Origin: Rheinheimera sp. 1928-s
GTDB lineage: Bacteria; Pseudomonadota; Gammaproteobacteria; Enterobacterales; Alteromonadaceae
Assembly: GCF_029269265.1 (NCBI RefSeq)
Contig: NZ_JARIXP010000001.1
Span: forward strand, 60,398-124,397
DNA: 64,000 nt
Direction of reading: 5' to 3'
Position 1 is the stretch's first letter; each line of letters opens with the position of its first letter. The translations under genes were made by a program, and so were the position numbers. The notes below the pieces were generated by a model. The model did no database searches, was not told the origin of the DNA, and worked only from the letters and a program-made list of their open reading frames with translations. Of the stretch, positions 34,604 through 44,929 are shown in pieces.

Positions 34604-35497
34604 TCAGTGGCTGATAGTGCCAAACAACAGCGATTGATGAGTCATGGCTCCGGCCAGAGATCCATCTCCTATGGAGATAGCCACAGAACCTGCCATACGA
34701 GCGTTATCACCACAGGCAAAGACGCCTGGTATTGTGGTTTCTTTGCTGGCACTGGTTTGAATAAAAGCGCCCAACGGGCCTTGTTCAAACTGACAGCCTA
34801 ATTGTGCTGCTAATGGGCTGTTGACTCTGGTGCTAGGCTGGGTAAACAGGCCTGCCATCTGCAGTGTTTTACCAGTCGTTAGTTGCACATCTGCTTTGCC
34901 TGAAATCTGCAGCACTTTGCCTGATTCAATCACAACACCACGGGCCAGTAGCTGTACTTGTTGTTCTGCATCAGGCTCAAAACACTGATTGGTGAATAAA
35001 GTGGTTGGTCCCCAATCCGGCAGCATCAAAGCATGGTGCAAAGCGAGAGGGCTGGCAGCCAAAACCCCAATAGAGCCTTGCTCCAGCTCGTAGCCATGGC
35101 AATAAGGGCAATGAAAAATACTTTTTCCCCAGCGTTCTGCAAGGCCTTCAATGTCAGGAAGCTGATCGGTCACACCAGTAGCCAGTATTAAACGTTTGGC
35201 CTGATAACTTTGTTGTGCAGTATTCACCTGAAAACCAGTTGCAGTTTTGCTGGCTGTTGTAGCAGAAGCTTCAAGCCATTGCACTGTTGGATAAGCTAAA
35301 AGCTGAGTCTTGGCGGTTGCTGCAATAGCCGCAGGGCTGTTACCGTCCTGAGTTAAAAAACCATGTGAGCTGTCAGCAAATCTGTTGCGTCTGCTGCCTG
35401 CGTCTATCACCAATACAGAGCGGCGGGCACGCACTAACTGCAAAGCTGCGGCCATACCGGCGTAGCTGCCGCCTACGATAATTACATCAAAATTCAT
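34604..35497 (-). CDS. Thioredoxin-reductase-like FAD/NAD(P) oxidoreductase
   Basis: The 297-residue protein has the FAD motif VGGSYAGMAAAL at the N-terminus, the redox-active C-x2-C (CPYC) near residue 132 and the terminal FAD motif GVFACGDNA. This is the layout of short thioredoxin-reductase-like enzymes. The NADPH GxGxxA motif is weak (GVLAASPLALHHAL), so the electron donor is uncertain. The Rrf2 regulator gene ends 6 bp upstream in the same direction, suggesting co-expression and control by it. Confidence 0.8.
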   Translation of the reverse strand: MNFDVIIVGGSYAGMAAALQLVRARRSVLVIDAGSRRNRFADSSHGFLTQDGNSPAAIAATAKTQLLAYPTVQWLEASATTASKTATGFQVNTAQQSYQAKRLILATGVTDQLPDIEGLAERWGKSIFHCPYCHGYELEQGSIGVLAASPLALHHALMLPDWGPTTLFTNQCFEPDAEQQVQLLARGVVIESGKVLQISGKADVQLTTGKTLQMAGLFTQPSTRVNSPLAAQLGCQFEQGPLGAFIQTSASKETTIPGVFACGDNARMAGSVAISIGDGSLAGAMTHQSLLFGTISH

Positions 35498-35503
35498 ATC
35501 CGC

Positions 35504-35983
35504 TTACTCTTCTTTGGTTTGTGGTGCAGTTGCTGCTGAGTGTTCCAATGTCAGCAAATGTTGCTGACGCCTGAGTTCAAAATCAGCTGCTATATCAGAG
35601 AGGTTTACTGCATTGAATTTCTGCAGCAGTTGCCGCTCTGCTTCCGCAAAAGCTGAGTCCAGCGACGCATTCACGGCCTGTTCGATAAGGCATTGTGGTG
35701 CGTCCTGCCGATAACCCTGAGCAAATAAGCGTGGAGCTCCAAGCGCCTGATACACGTCCTGCAAGCTGATCGCGGCAAGAGGTTTTGCCATAGTCCAGCC
35801 GCCGCCATGGCCTTTGACTGAAACCACTAAACCAGCCTGACGCAAACCAGCCATCATACGGCGGATCACCACAGGATTCGTTTTCAGATAAAGCGCCAGT
35901 GTTTCAGAGGTCATTGCCTGGTTATGTTCAGCCAGATGCAGAATGACATGCAAAATGGATGAGAGTTTATTATCTGTTTTCAT
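35504..35983 (-). CDS. Rrf2-family transcription regulator
   Basis: About 159 residues from the ATG at 35983, where the Rrf2 winged helix begins (KLSSILHVILHLAEH, then RRMMAGLRQAGLVVSVKGHGGGW). The cluster of three Cys that binds Fe-S in IscR or NsrR is absent; only one Cys (PQCLIEQ) is seen. This resembles the YwnA/CymR-like non-Fe-S group. A longer frame starts at 36064, but the domain begins later. A perfect palindrome overlaps the start. Confidence 0.8.
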   Translation of the reverse strand: MKTDNKLSSILHVILHLAEHNQAMTSETLALYLKTNPVVIRRMMAGLRQAGLVVSVKGHGGGWTMAKPLAAISLQDVYQALGAPRLFAQGYRQDAPQCLIEQAVNASLDSAFAEAERQLLQKFNAVNLSDIAADFELRRQQHLLTLEHSAATAPQTKEE

Positions 35984-36003
35984 GTAACTCAAAATATTAC
36001 ATG
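35981..36003. promoter_or_regulatory. Palindromic operator at the Rrf2 start codon
   Basis: CATGTAA (35981-35987) and TTACATG (35997-36003) are inverted copies around a 9-nt spacer and overlap the start codon of the Rrf2 gene. Autoregulation is likely but inferred. Confidence 0.6.
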
Positions 36004-36104
36004 ATGTGGCATTGAGCAAGCTGTTCTTCATAAAAGGCGATGAATGGCTTAAATGCGCTGACAAAAAGGCTATTGCAGAAGAGAGGGATAAATCCTGGCT
36101 GAAG

Positions 36105-36136
36105 TAAAAAACAAAGCCGGTCGAGTGACCGGCTTT
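36105..36136 (-). terminator. Rho-independent terminator of the BON-domain gene
   Basis: On the minus strand AAAGCCGGTC and GACCGGCTTT form a 10-bp stem with a 4-nt loop, followed by TTTGTTTTTT. It lies 14 bp after the stop of the BON-domain gene. Confidence 0.85.
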
Positions 36137-36149
36137 GGCGATAAGGCTA

Positions 36150-36698
36150 TTAACCTTCTGACACTGTTAATTTATCTACTACCTTCACCACATCCTTGGT
36201 GTTTTTAGCTTTGGCAACGGCCAGATCTTTTTCAGCATCTGAATCCACCACGCCACTGAGTGTTACCACACTATTTTCAACATCCACATCAATGCTGGTA
36301 CCACTGGTTTCTGGCTCAAATAACAGACTGGTTTTTACCACTGTCGCTATTTTTGCATCTTTCAGTGCGCTGGTCTGTTTTGGATCGGTATTGGTTTTGC
36401 CGTCTTTTTTCACCATCAGCTGGTTTTCTACTGAGGTAACGCCGTCCAGCCCTTCAACCAGCTCTGCAGCCAATGCTTTATCCACATCGCTTTCCACTTC
36501 ACCTGTTAAGGTAACCACACCATTTTTTACATGGGTGTCGATGGTAAAAGAATTCAGGTTGCCATTCAGCAACAGAGTCGTTTCAGCTTTGCCGTCAATC
36601 CAGGCATCTTTCGCTGTATCTTTCCAGTCATTGGCCGCCATGGCCGATACTGAAGCAAGAGTTAAAGTCATCATCACTGCTAATGTTGTGCGTTTCAT
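36150..36698 (-). CDS. Periplasmic BON-domain protein, OsmY-like
   Basis: About 182 residues from the ATG at 36698, preceded by AAAGGAG. A signal peptide (about 1-22, ending SAMAA) is followed by two BON domains (about 40-100 and 115-180), each with the VKNGVVTLTGEV or VENSVVTLSGVV motif. OsmY-like proteins are periplasmic and induced by osmotic or envelope stress. It has its own terminator. Confidence 0.85.
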   Translation of the reverse strand: MKRTTLAVMMTLTLASVSAMAANDWKDTAKDAWIDGKAETTLLLNGNLNSFTIDTHVKNGVVTLTGEVESDVDKALAAELVEGLDGVTSVENQLMVKKDGKTNTDPKQTSALKDAKIATVVKTSLLFEPETSGTSIDVDVENSVVTLSGVVDSDAEKDLAVAKAKNTKDVVKVVDKLTVSEG

Positions 36699-36760
36699 AA
36701 GGGTCGCTCCTTTGTTAGTGACACCCTGAAGGTGTTGCCAGTTTGATGCCAAAGTTTAAG

Positions 36761-37315
36761 TTATTGATTTGTATTGAATATATTTTTAAGTTCATCTGAT
36801 GTTAATTTTATGTTTGTAAATTTGTCTGACTGATCGGTAAAAGTTTCATAGTCTGAGGGCTGAGTTTTGTTCTGTGCCAGCTGATCGGCTGCTATTTGCA
36901 GACTCGCAGTAAAATGCAACAAGGTTTTATGATGCAGCGGTACATCGCCACTTCTGATCAGCGCTTTTTGTAGCTGCAACTGGGTGGTAAGTTGCTGCTG
37001 TATAGCTGACACAGAAAGCGGGTTGGGTGGGTTGTGGTACCAGTTGCTAAGCTCCGATAAAGCGCTACTTTCTGCTGCACTTTCCGCTGTACTCTCAGTC
37101 GCGTTATCAGCAACACTTTTGGGAGCTGGAAACAAATATAAAATTTGCTGATGCAGCTCTGCCAGCGCTGCAAATTGTCTGCGCAGGTTACCCGGGCCGG
37201 CACTTTCTGCGTGATGTTGGTAAAAAGTTTTCGCTCGTGAAAACAAGCAGCTTAAAGTCGCTAACAGTTCTGTCTGCTGCACTGTTAGCGCCTTGTTTAA
37301 TAATGGTTCTGTCAT
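36761..37315 (-). CDS. Unknown helical protein, possibly a PA2169-like four-helix bundle
   Basis: About 184 residues from the ATG at 37315. The sequence is helical and Gln/Leu-rich; the first 60 residues (LSCLFSRAKTFYQHHAE, then LAELHQQIL) resemble four-helix-bundle proteins of the PA2169 type. A Glu/Ser/Ala-rich linker follows. There is no signal peptide. It lies next to envelope-stress-type genes, upstream of the BON gene. Confidence 0.4.
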   Translation of the reverse strand: MTEPLLNKALTVQQTELLATLSCLFSRAKTFYQHHAESAGPGNLRRQFAALAELHQQILYLFPAPKSVADNATESTAESAAESSALSELSNWYHNPPNPLSVSAIQQQLTTQLQLQKALIRSGDVPLHHKTLLHFTASLQIAADQLAQNKTQPSDYETFTDQSDKFTNIKLTSDELKNIFNTNQ

Positions 37316-37496
37316 CAGTTTGGTACTCCATGGCAAATAAAAACCATACAGATTCATAATCAATTCATGTACCAAGATGTAAGTTTATGATGTATAGATA
37401 TTTTTGCTTTTTTCTAGCCGGGAAGCTGAGTGCAGGTCGGTAAGTTTTACTCAGGAGCCCTGTTAAATTTACAGTCTAAAACTACGGAAAGTATGT

Positions 37497-38831
37497 ATGA
37501 CCCAGCCTTTACTGTTCCTGCATGTGCAGGACCCCGAGTTAACTACTCAACTATTGCAGTCAGACATTGTCCGGCGTTTTGTCATTTGTAAAAGCCAGCC
37601 AGATGAATGCTGGGCAGAACAACTGCTCAGACAACCTTATGATTTAGCTTTTATTGAAATAGATAATCCAGAACCTGCTCAATACGAGCTGCTGCAGCAC
37701 AGTAATGCGTTGGCAGAAATGGACTTTATTCTGGTCAGTAAAGGCGTACCGGATCTGGCGCTGGATCAACTGATGCGCTGTGGTGCTGGTTATCACTTTC
37801 GCCAGCCACTGGATATGAATTGTGTACTGGATGCAGTGCAGGACTTTTATCAGCAACTGTCCACAGTAGCGGTGAAACGTAAAGTTCAAACCAGTGATCT
37901 GGATCAGTTTGGTTTATTGGTGGGCTCGTCTGCTGCCATGCTCCGGCTCTACAAAACGGTGCGTAAAGTGGCCGTCACTGAAGCCAATGTTTTTATTATC
38001 GGCGAAAGCGGTGCAGGTAAAGAGCTGGTGGCGAATACAGTGCATTTGGCCAGTCACAGGGCCGATAAGCCTTTTATTGCTATTAATTGTGGTGCTTTGA
38101 GTTCGGAGCTGATCGACAGCGAACTGTTTGGTCATGTCAAAGGCTCTTTTACCGGCGCTTTACGTGATCATCAGGGCGTATTTGCTCAGGCAGAACAAGG
38201 CACTTTATTTCTGGATGAAGTGACAGAAATGCCGCTTGAGCAGCAGGTGAAATTACTGCGGGTACTGGAAAGTGGTGAATATCGCCCTGTTGGCAGTAAT
38301 AAGCTGTGTATGGCCAATGTCAGGGTGATAGCTGCCACTAACAGGGATCCTTTGCAGGCTGTGGCCGATGGTCTGTTTAGGGAAGATTTGTATTTCAGGT
38401 TATCGCAGTTTCCGGTGAAAGTGCCGCCACTGCGCGAACGTGAGGGCGATATTGCTGGCCTGGCGCAGCATTTTCTTGCCTATTGCAATGCCAGGGAAAA
38501 ACAGCAAAAACAGCTGTCTGATGCTGCTTTATCCTTGGTAGCACAGCACAAATGGCCTGGTAATGTACGTGAACTGAAACATGCTGTTGAGCGGGCTTTT
38601 ATTCTGGCAGATAAACTGATCGAGCCTGAACACTTACTGTTGGAAGTGGCGACCCCAGCAGCTGATGTTGCAGATATTCCTGCCGATATGCCGCTGGACG
38701 AGCTGGAAAAAGCAGCAATTTTTGCAGCATTGGAACGAAACTGCGGCAATAAAACCGATACCGCGCAACAGTTAGGCATCAGTGTAAAAACCCTTTATAA
38801 CAAGCTGGAAAAATATCAGCAGAAAATCTGA
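37497..38831 (+). CDS. Sigma-54-dependent transcription activator with an altered receiver domain
   Basis: The 444-residue NtrC-type activator has a receiver-like N-terminus (about 1-120), AAA+ domain with Walker A GESGAGKE (169-176), sigma-54 contact loop GSFTGA (216-221, usual GAFTGA) and a Fis-type helix-turn-helix at the end (TDTAQQLGISVKTLYNKLEK). At the usual phospho-acceptor position Asp54 there is Glu54, and the acidic pair at the N-terminus is missing. The receiver probably cannot be phosphorylated and may mimic the active state. No sensor kinase gene is adjacent. Confidence 0.85.
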   Translation: MTQPLLFLHVQDPELTTQLLQSDIVRRFVICKSQPDECWAEQLLRQPYDLAFIEIDNPEPAQYELLQHSNALAEMDFILVSKGVPDLALDQLMRCGAGYHFRQPLDMNCVLDAVQDFYQQLSTVAVKRKVQTSDLDQFGLLVGSSAAMLRLYKTVRKVAVTEANVFIIGESGAGKELVANTVHLASHRADKPFIAINCGALSSELIDSELFGHVKGSFTGALRDHQGVFAQAEQGTLFLDEVTEMPLEQQVKLLRVLESGEYRPVGSNKLCMANVRVIAATNRDPLQAVADGLFREDLYFRLSQFPVKVPPLREREGDIAGLAQHFLAYCNAREKQQKQLSDAALSLVAQHKWPGNVRELKHAVERAFILADKLIEPEHLLLEVATPAADVADIPADMPLDELEKAAIFAALERNCGNKTDTAQQLGISVKTLYNKLEKYQQKI

Positions 38832-38855
38832 ACAGATTAAAGCAGGTGCAGGAAG

Positions 38856-38874
38856 GGCGGGGATCAACCCCGCC
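38856..38874. terminator. GC-rich hairpin between convergent genes
   Basis: GGCGGGG and CCCCGCC pair exactly around ATCAA, between the sigma-54 activator and the lipoprotein gene. It lacks a U-tract on either strand. Confidence 0.5.
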
Positions 38875-38882
38875 TGTGTTAC

Positions 38883-39164
38883 TTAGCAGTCTTTGTCTTT
38901 GGCGTCAGCCTTTTCCTTGGCTGCTTCACAGAGTTCTTTGGCTTTCTCTGCGGTTTTGTCTGCAGCGTCTTCCAGCGCGTCTGCTGTTTTGTCAGCTGCT
39001 TCTTCCAGTTTATCGCTGGCTTGCTCAGCTGTTTTTTCTGCCTGAGCTTTGAGTTCTTCCATTCTGTCTTCAGCTTTATCTGCATCACTTTCACTACAAG
39101 CAACCACTGACGTCGCAAGCACTACAGCAAATAACAATTTGAACAATGAAGTTTGAGTTTTCAT
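38883..39164 (-). CDS. Small Ala/Lys/Glu-rich lipoprotein
   Basis: The 93-residue protein has a lipoprotein signal (lipobox VVAC, Cys23) and then a long coiled-coil-like helix of heptads rich in Ala, Glu, Lys and Asp, ending in Cys. It resembles small outer-membrane or periplasmic stress lipoproteins. Its ATG has GGAGAATG upstream. It is followed on the same strand by the DUF1328 membrane protein gene further upstream. Confidence 0.65.
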   Translation of the reverse strand: MKTQTSLFKLLFAVVLATSVVACSESDADKAEDRMEELKAQAEKTAEQASDKLEEAADKTADALEDAADKTAEKAKELCEAAKEKADAKDKDC

Positions 39165-39193
39165 TCCATTCTCCTTCAGCCGCTTCCGGCATT

Positions 39194-39370
39194 TTACAAT
39201 TTAGGGGTTTTGCCGCGCAGTGCGTTGGCTAGCAGCGAAATCACCAGCAAGACAATAAAAATCAGAAAAATGACTTTTGCTATACCTGTTGCTGCGCCTG
39301 CTATGCCGCCAAAACCCAGGATACCAGCCACTATGGCCACAATAAGAAAAGTTAAAGCCCAGCCTAACAT
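39194..39370 (-). CDS. DUF1328 (YtjA-type) small membrane protein
   Basis: A 58-residue protein with two membrane helices. It begins [20 protein letters not shown] and continues [18 protein letters not shown], a pattern diagnostic of DUF1328/YtjA. The ATG at 39370 has AAGGAGC seven bases upstream. The function is unknown; it is often found with stress-induced envelope genes. Confidence 0.85.
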   Translation of the reverse strand: MLGWALTFLIVAIVAGILGFGGIAGAATGIAKVIFLIFIVLLVISLLANALRGKTPKL

Positions 39371-39663
39371 AATTGCTCCTTGGTACTTAAGTACCGCATC
39401 AAAAGTGCTTCAGCACTTGGTTGAACGTACTTTTGTCACCAAGCCAGCATCATGCCAAGGTTAAATTTTGTACTCTAAGTTATTGTTATCGCTTATTTTA
39501 TACATAATTCCTGAACGCAGGCTGTCTGCGCTTTGTATGCTTCAAAGGTAAAATTTACAGGCAGGGCAGTAACAGTTGCAGAGTTTAGAAGCTAAAGCCT
39601 GACCCTGTAGCACCTGAATCCGTGTCATAATTCTGCTTATAAAAGTTTGGAACTGAGTGAACA

Positions 39664-39981
39664 ATGGCAAAAAAATTAAGTGTGGTGCAACAAAAGCAGC
39701 AAGCTAATGTGCTGAAGTCTTTAGAAGCGGTAGAGCAGGCCGCGGCGGTTTTGTATGCAGATTTTGTTGGTTGCTGGTTCAGTATGGAGTTCGAGAATTT
39801 CCCTGGGTCTTTACTGGTGCGTTGCCAGTTTAATTCCGAAGCGGCTTTAGCTGCTGCGCTGGAGCAAAAGCTGGATCTGTATTTTCAAAAACAAATCCAT
39901 AAACAGCTGTTTAAATGCGGAATTCTGGTGAAAGACATTAAAAGGCATGTGGTGTTAACGACCTTGTCACCTGAAGATTAA
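39664..39981 (+). CDS. Small conserved-looking protein of unknown function
   Basis: A 105-residue soluble protein with no motif I recognise. It has a helical start and a mixed centre (FSMEFENFPGSLLVRCQFNS). It lies 81 bp upstream of the SNF2 helicase gene in the same direction and may share its transcript. Confidence 0.5.
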   Translation: MAKKLSVVQQKQQANVLKSLEAVEQAAAVLYADFVGCWFSMEFENFPGSLLVRCQFNSEAALAAALEQKLDLYFQKQIHKQLFKCGILVKDIKRHVVLTTLSPED

Positions 39982-40062
39982 CTCTATCAGACAAAAGCCT
40001 GCTATGGCTGTCTTGCAATTTGAGGTAGCATAAACGCCATTTGGTTTTAAAAAATTTGGCGT

Positions 40063-43000
40063 ATGACGGCTGATTTTGTTTTTCCTGTCTCTGCAGAGCA
40101 GTTACAACTCTGGTTTCACCCTGCCACCTTTCATAAGGCGCGGGCTTATTTTCTGGCTGGAAAAGTAGTGCAGCTGGATTATGAGCCTGACTTTTCTCAA
40201 ATTCGCAGTCAGGTTTGGGGTGATGGTTTTAGTCCTTTTAAGCAGCTGATTTCTATATCTGAGCGCGATGGTCAGGTGCAACTGACAGATTCCTGCACCT
40301 GCTCAGAAGGTAACAGATGCAAGCATGTACTGGCGGCATTGTTAAAGCTGAAACATCAGTTGGATCAATTGCAACAAAAGTCGGTGCAACAGCCGGTGCG
40401 TCAGTTAAACCAATGGTTTAGCGAAGCCGAGCAATACAATCCTCCAATTGCAGCCAATACCCCCGAAGATACAGTTTTGTATGAACTGCGCCCCAGTAGC
40501 TTAGGTTTGCAGCTGCTGCCTAAACGCGTGAAACAAGCTAAAAATGGCAGTTACAGCAAAGGCAAAATTATTGCTCAAAGTGAGCTGTCTGGCCAAATCC
40601 GGCCTTTATGGCTGGCCGAAGATGACTATCGGTTACTGCAGCAGTTTTTTGCTTTTGATTTACGCCGTCAGGCCTTGCTGGAAGATCAGTGGGGTTATCA
40701 GCTGCTATTAAAAATGCTGGAAACAGGCCGTTGTGTGTTAGACGAAGAACGCCGCGAGTTATTCTGGAGCGATAACCTGCCGCTGCAATTACGTTGGTTA
40801 AAAAGCAAAGCGGGTTGGCAGTTGCTGCAATTAATGCCCAAAGACCGCGAACTGGAACTGGTGTTCACCGATCCACCTTGTTACCTCGATTTAGTCAATA
40901 ATCAGCTTGGTTTACTCGACAGCGACATCACAGGCCGTGAGTTGAAACTCTTGATGCGTATGCCGCCTGTGCCAGCTGCCGTATTGCCGGACAGTATGAA
41001 GCGGTTGCAGCAAATTTTCCCCAAGCTCAATTTACCTATGCCGGACGACAGTGCGGTGCAAAAAATTGAAAGCAAACCAGTGCCTGTGTTGCAGCTGAAG
41101 TTGCTGACGCAAAAAAATAAAGTCAGCAAAGCTGTCGCTGTATTGCAAATGGCCTATGGCCCGCATTTATTGCCATTGGATTTACAACAATCCCAGACCC
41201 AGTTGCAGTTAGATAACCAGACGGTATTTATCCGCCGTGACCGCGATAGCGAAATCAAAGCGCTGGAAACTATGTCTTTGTATGGCTTACGTTCTGTGCC
41301 TTTGGAACAGTTTACAACTCCGTGTTTTGACTGTGGCGAAGGGCCGGAAAATCCGCTGTTATGGCAGCCGTTATTGCAAGCCATCCCAGAGTTAAAACAA
41401 CAAGGTTGGCGCATTGAACAGGACAAAGCCTTTAATCAGGCGGTGATTCACGCCAAAGCTTATCTGGAAGTGACAGACAAAAACACCGGTGGTTTTGGTT
41501 TAGCTATTCAGGTAGAAATTGATGGCCAACAAATTCCGCTCTTGCCTTTGATCACTCAGTGGTTACGCAGTTATGGTTTGCCGGCGGCCGATGAAACCTT
41601 GTGGCTGAGTTTACCTCAAGGCAAATTACCTTTGCCGGTCAGCCTGATCCAGCCCTTGATCGACACCATAGTTGAACTGTTAAACCTGAAAAAAGCACCC
41701 AGCGAAATTGAGCTGCCAGATTACAAAGCAGCCTTATTACCAGGCCCAGGTGCTGAAGAAATTCGTTATCTAAATGCCGGACGTTTGCAGCAGTTGGTGA
41801 CTCAGTTGCATCATTTTGATGGTATTGAAGATGTAGCAGCGCCTTTAAGTTTAAAAGCACAGCTGCGGCCTTATCAGCAGCAGGGTTTAAGCTGGCTCTG
41901 TTTCCTGCGCCGTTTTGGTTTGGGTGGCATTCTGGCCGACGATATGGGTTTGGGTAAAACCGTGCAGACGCTGGCATTTTTACTACATCAGCAAGAGTCA
42001 GGCCTGCTGAAACACCCGGCTTTAATTGTTTGCCCTACCAGTTTATTGGGCAACTGGGCGCAGGAAGCCGCACGTTTTGCCCCTTCACTGAAAGTACTGA
42101 CTTTATATGGCCCTAAACGTCAGGCGCTATTTGACGAGTTAGAAAAATACGACTTAATAGTCACCAGCTATCCGCTGTTGGTGCGGGATTTAGCCTATTA
42201 CCAGACGCATCACTTTAGCCTGATGGCGCTGGATGAAGCTCAGCATATTAAAAATGCCGGTTCGCAGTCGGCGCAAAGTGCTCGCTTAGTAAAAGCCGAC
42301 TTTAAACTGGCCTTAACGGGCACGCCGCTGGAAAACCATTTAGGTGAGCTTAAAGCTTTATTTGATTTTGTCTTGCCAGGTTTATTAGGCACTGAAGCCC
42401 GATTTACCCAGGTGTTTCGCAAGCCTATAGAAAAGTCAGCCGATGCAGAGCGTGCTCATGCGCTGCGGCAGCGTATTGCACCTTTTATGTTACGCCGCAC
42501 TAAAAAGCAGGTCGCGACAGAATTACCTGATAAAACTGAAATTTTGCAGTTGCTGGAGATGGAATCGGATCAGCGCAATTTGTACGAAAGTATCCGTTTA
42601 ATTATGGAAACCAAAGTGCGGGAAATGTTTTTGCGCAAAGGCGTAGCAGCCAGCCAGATGGAGTACCTGGACGCGCTGTTAAAACTACGTCAGGCCTGTT
42701 GTGATGCGCGGTTATTACCAATAGAGCAGGCACAGCTGGTGCAGAATAATGCCAAGTTGCAGTGGCTGCGGGACACTTTGCCTGAGATGATTGAAGAAGG
42801 CCGTAAGGTACTGATCTTCAGTCAGTTCTCCAGTATGCTTAGCCTGATAGAGCAGGAACTGCAGTATATGGATATCAGCTACAGTAAGCTGACAGGCCAG
42901 ACGAAAAAACGACAGGAACAAATAGACGAGTTCCAGCTCGGCGACAATTCTGTGTTTTTAATCAGTTTAAAAGCCGGTGGTACAGGTTTAAACCTGACTG

Positions 43001-43257
43001 CAGCTGATACTGTTATTCACTACGATCCATGGTGGAATCCGGCAGCGGAAAATCAGGCGACAGACAGAGCTTATCGTATAGGTCAGGATAAGCAGGTGTT
43101 TGTGTATAAGCTGATTGTCAGCAAAACTGTAGAAGAAAAAGTGCAGCAGTTACAGCAGTTTAAACAAGGGCTGGCCGATCAGATTTTTAGTCTGGGTCAA
43201 AGCCATATCTGGCAAGGTGAAGCACAGGATTTACTGGCATTGTTTAGTGAAGAGTAG
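40063..43257 (+). CDS. SNF2-family helicase with SWIM zinc finger
   Basis: The 1064-residue protein has an N-terminal SWIM finger [11 protein letters not shown] (78-88), a long middle region and a C-terminal Swi2/Snf2 ATPase. Visible marks are Walker A DDMGLGKT (626-633), DEAQ (724-727), the LTGTPLEN motif III and the helicase C-terminal motifs [12 protein letters not shown] and [11 protein letters not shown]. Such bacterial proteins are DNA-dependent ATPases of uncertain role in transcription or repair. The serine-hydrolase gene follows after 22 bp. Confidence 0.88.
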   Translation: MTADFVFPVSAEQLQLWFHPATFHKARAYFLAGKVVQLDYEPDFSQIRSQVWGDGFSPFKQLISISERDGQVQLTDSCTCSEGNRCKHVLAALLKLKHQLDQLQQKSVQQPVRQLNQWFSEAEQYNPPIAANTPEDTVLYELRPSSLGLQLLPKRVKQAKNGSYSKGKIIAQSELSGQIRPLWLAEDDYRLLQQFFAFDLRRQALLEDQWGYQLLLKMLETGRCVLDEERRELFWSDNLPLQLRWLKSKAGWQLLQLMPKDRELELVFTDPPCYLDLVNNQLGLLDSDITGRELKLLMRMPPVPAAVLPDSMKRLQQIFPKLNLPMPDDSAVQKIESKPVPVLQLKLLTQKNKVSKAVAVLQMAYGPHLLPLDLQQSQTQLQLDNQTVFIRRDRDSEIKALETMSLYGLRSVPLEQFTTPCFDCGEGPENPLLWQPLLQAIPELKQQGWRIEQDKAFNQAVIHAKAYLEVTDKNTGGFGLAIQVEIDGQQIPLLPLITQWLRSYGLPAADETLWLSLPQGKLPLPVSLIQPLIDTIVELLNLKKAPSEIELPDYKAALLPGPGAEEIRYLNAGRLQQLVTQLHHFDGIEDVAAPLSLKAQLRPYQQQGLSWLCFLRRFGLGGILADDMGLGKTVQTLAFLLHQQESGLLKHPALIVCPTSLLGNWAQEAARFAPSLKVLTLYGPKRQALFDELEKYDLIVTSYPLLVRDLAYYQTHHFSLMALDEAQHIKNAGSQSAQSARLVKADFKLALTGTPLENHLGELKALFDFVLPGLLGTEARFTQVFRKPIEKSADAERAHALRQRIAPFMLRRTKKQVATELPDKTEILQLLEMESDQRNLYESIRLIMETKVREMFLRKGVAASQMEYLDALLKLRQACCDARLLPIEQAQLVQNNAKLQWLRDTLPEMIEEGRKVLIFSQFSSMLSLIEQELQYMDISYSKLTGQTKKRQEQIDEFQLGDNSVFLISLKAGGTGLNLTAADTVIHYDPWWNPAAENQATDRAYRIGQDKQVFVYKLIVSKTVEEKVQQLQQFKQGLADQIFSLGQSHIWQGEAQDLLALFSEE

Positions 43258-43279
43258 TCCCGCAGCAAAGGAAAAAACC

Positions 43280-44449
43280 ATGACGATCAAAAACGTATTA
43301 TTTTTCCTGTTGTGTTGCGCTAGTTCTGCGGTTCAGGCAATTGAACCTTATGATCGCATAGCGCCTTTGGTCGAAAAGGCTATTGCAGATAAGCAATTAC
43401 CCGGTGCTGTGGTATTGGTTGGGCGTGGTGATAAGGTTTTATACCGTAAGGCGTTTGGTTTTAAAACTTATTCACCTGCAGCGCCTGTGATCGCAACAAA
43501 TACTGTCTTTGATTTGGCTTCCCTAACTAAGCCTGTAGTCACAACAACCTTAATAATGCAGTTGGTGGAACAGGGCGAGTTGCGTTTAACAGACCCTGTC
43601 GGCAACTACCTGCAGCAGCTTAACGATGCTGAAGTGAAGAAAATCACTATTCTGCAATTGCTGACCCACAGTTCAGGTTTAGCTGATGGTTTTGACAGAC
43701 GTGAGTTCTGGCAGGGTAAAGCAGGTTTAGACGGCGCGCTTGCAAAGCTGAAGTTAAAAACCAAACCGGAACAGCAGTTTGTGTATTCAGATATAGGCTT
43801 TGTTTTGTTGGGGTTGGTGGTTGAGCAGATCACGAAGCAGCCTTTGGATCTATTGGCAGAACAAAGCATTTTTCAGCCATTAAAGATGAAAGACAGCCGC
43901 TATTTGCCTCTGGATAAGCCTTCGCAAAATGTCGCTTATGTACAACGTATAGCCCCCACCGAAAACCTGCAAGGCGATGTGGATTATCAAAAGCTACTGC
44001 CGAATTACGCTCAGCCTTATTTACATGCGGTAGTGCACGACCCAACTGCCATGCGTTTAGGTGGAGTAGCTGGCCATGCTGGTATTTTTGGTACAGCGGA
44101 CGACTTGGCCTTATTTGTCCAAATGTTATTGAACGGCGGCGAGCTAAAAGGCCAAAGAGTATTATCACCGCTGGCGGTACAACGTTTACTCACTCCGGTA
44201 GTGATTGGCAACCAAAGCAGGGCTTTAGGCTGGGATATGCAAACAGCCTACTCGGCGCCCAAAGGTGATTTATTGCCACCAGGCTCTTTTGGTCACACAG
44301 GTTTTACCGGCACCAGTATCTGGATAGATCCGGCCAGCCGCACCTACATCATTTTATTATCGAATCGTGTACACCCAAATCGCACTACTTCCATCACAGA
44401 CCTGCGCGCTAAATTGGCGAATATAGCTGCGTCAGCCATTGGCACCTAA
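43280..44449 (+). CDS. Exported serine hydrolase, beta-lactamase (class C-like) fold
   Basis: About 389 residues from the ATG at 43280, preceded by AAAGGA. A signal peptide (about 1-20, ending VQA) is followed by the catalytic S-x2-K (SLTK, Ser81-Lys84), then the YSDIG segment in the Tyr-x-Asn position and GHTGFTGT near the C-terminus. The family includes esterases, D-amino-acid peptidases and beta-lactamases; the substrate cannot be set. The Tyr-Ser-Asp instead of Tyr-x-Asn points to an esterase or peptidase rather than a true beta-lactamase. Confidence 0.85.
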   Translation: MTIKNVLFFLLCCASSAVQAIEPYDRIAPLVEKAIADKQLPGAVVLVGRGDKVLYRKAFGFKTYSPAAPVIATNTVFDLASLTKPVVTTTLIMQLVEQGELRLTDPVGNYLQQLNDAEVKKITILQLLTHSSGLADGFDRREFWQGKAGLDGALAKLKLKTKPEQQFVYSDIGFVLLGLVVEQITKQPLDLLAEQSIFQPLKMKDSRYLPLDKPSQNVAYVQRIAPTENLQGDVDYQKLLPNYAQPYLHAVVHDPTAMRLGGVAGHAGIFGTADDLALFVQMLLNGGELKGQRVLSPLAVQRLLTPVVIGNQSRALGWDMQTAYSAPKGDLLPPGSFGHTGFTGTSIWIDPASRTYIILLSNRVHPNRTTSITDLRAKLANIAASAIGT

Positions 44450-44563
44450 AATTAACCATTAGGGGTAATTTTGTAAATAAAATGTTCTTTACATTCTGTG
44501 TATTGATGATAATTTAACTTTTGCACCTTAAAGTGCTACTAAATCATCAATAGGAGAATCAGG

Positions 44564-44929
44564 ATGTTAAAAAAAATAGTTATTGCTCTGGCCTTTGCGA
44601 CTACCGCAGCGGCTGCACAGCAGGAATGCGGTTATTGGGTGGAGTCTCAGGTGGAGGTTTGTGATGAGCGAACCATCATAGTGCAGCAACCTGTCACTCA
44701 ATGTGTATACATTAGCCTTCCTTATGAAAACAGAACTTATACAAATACGGTCGAAGGCCATATTGCATTTGCTCAGTGCCCTAAAATGCAGGGCTACTAT
44801 GTGAATGAAGCCATCCGAACTTACCGTGAACAACGCACCACTGAACGTTACAATTGCCGGAATGAGAGTCGCTGGACATGGATCCCCGGTGGTACACCAG
44901 GCGGTGAATGCAACGTACAGATCCCATAA
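44564..44929 (+). CDS. Small exported Cys-containing protein of unknown function
   Basis: A 121-residue protein with a signal peptide (about 1-18, ending AAA) and several Cys residues that could form disulphides in the periplasm. I do not recognise the family. TAGGAGAATC lies before the ATG. Confidence 0.55.
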   Translation: MLKKIVIALAFATTAAAAQQECGYWVESQVEVCDERTIIVQQPVTQCVYISLPYENRTYTNTVEGHIAFAQCPKMQGYYVNEAIRTYREQRTTERYNCRNESRWTWIPGGTPGGECNVQIP

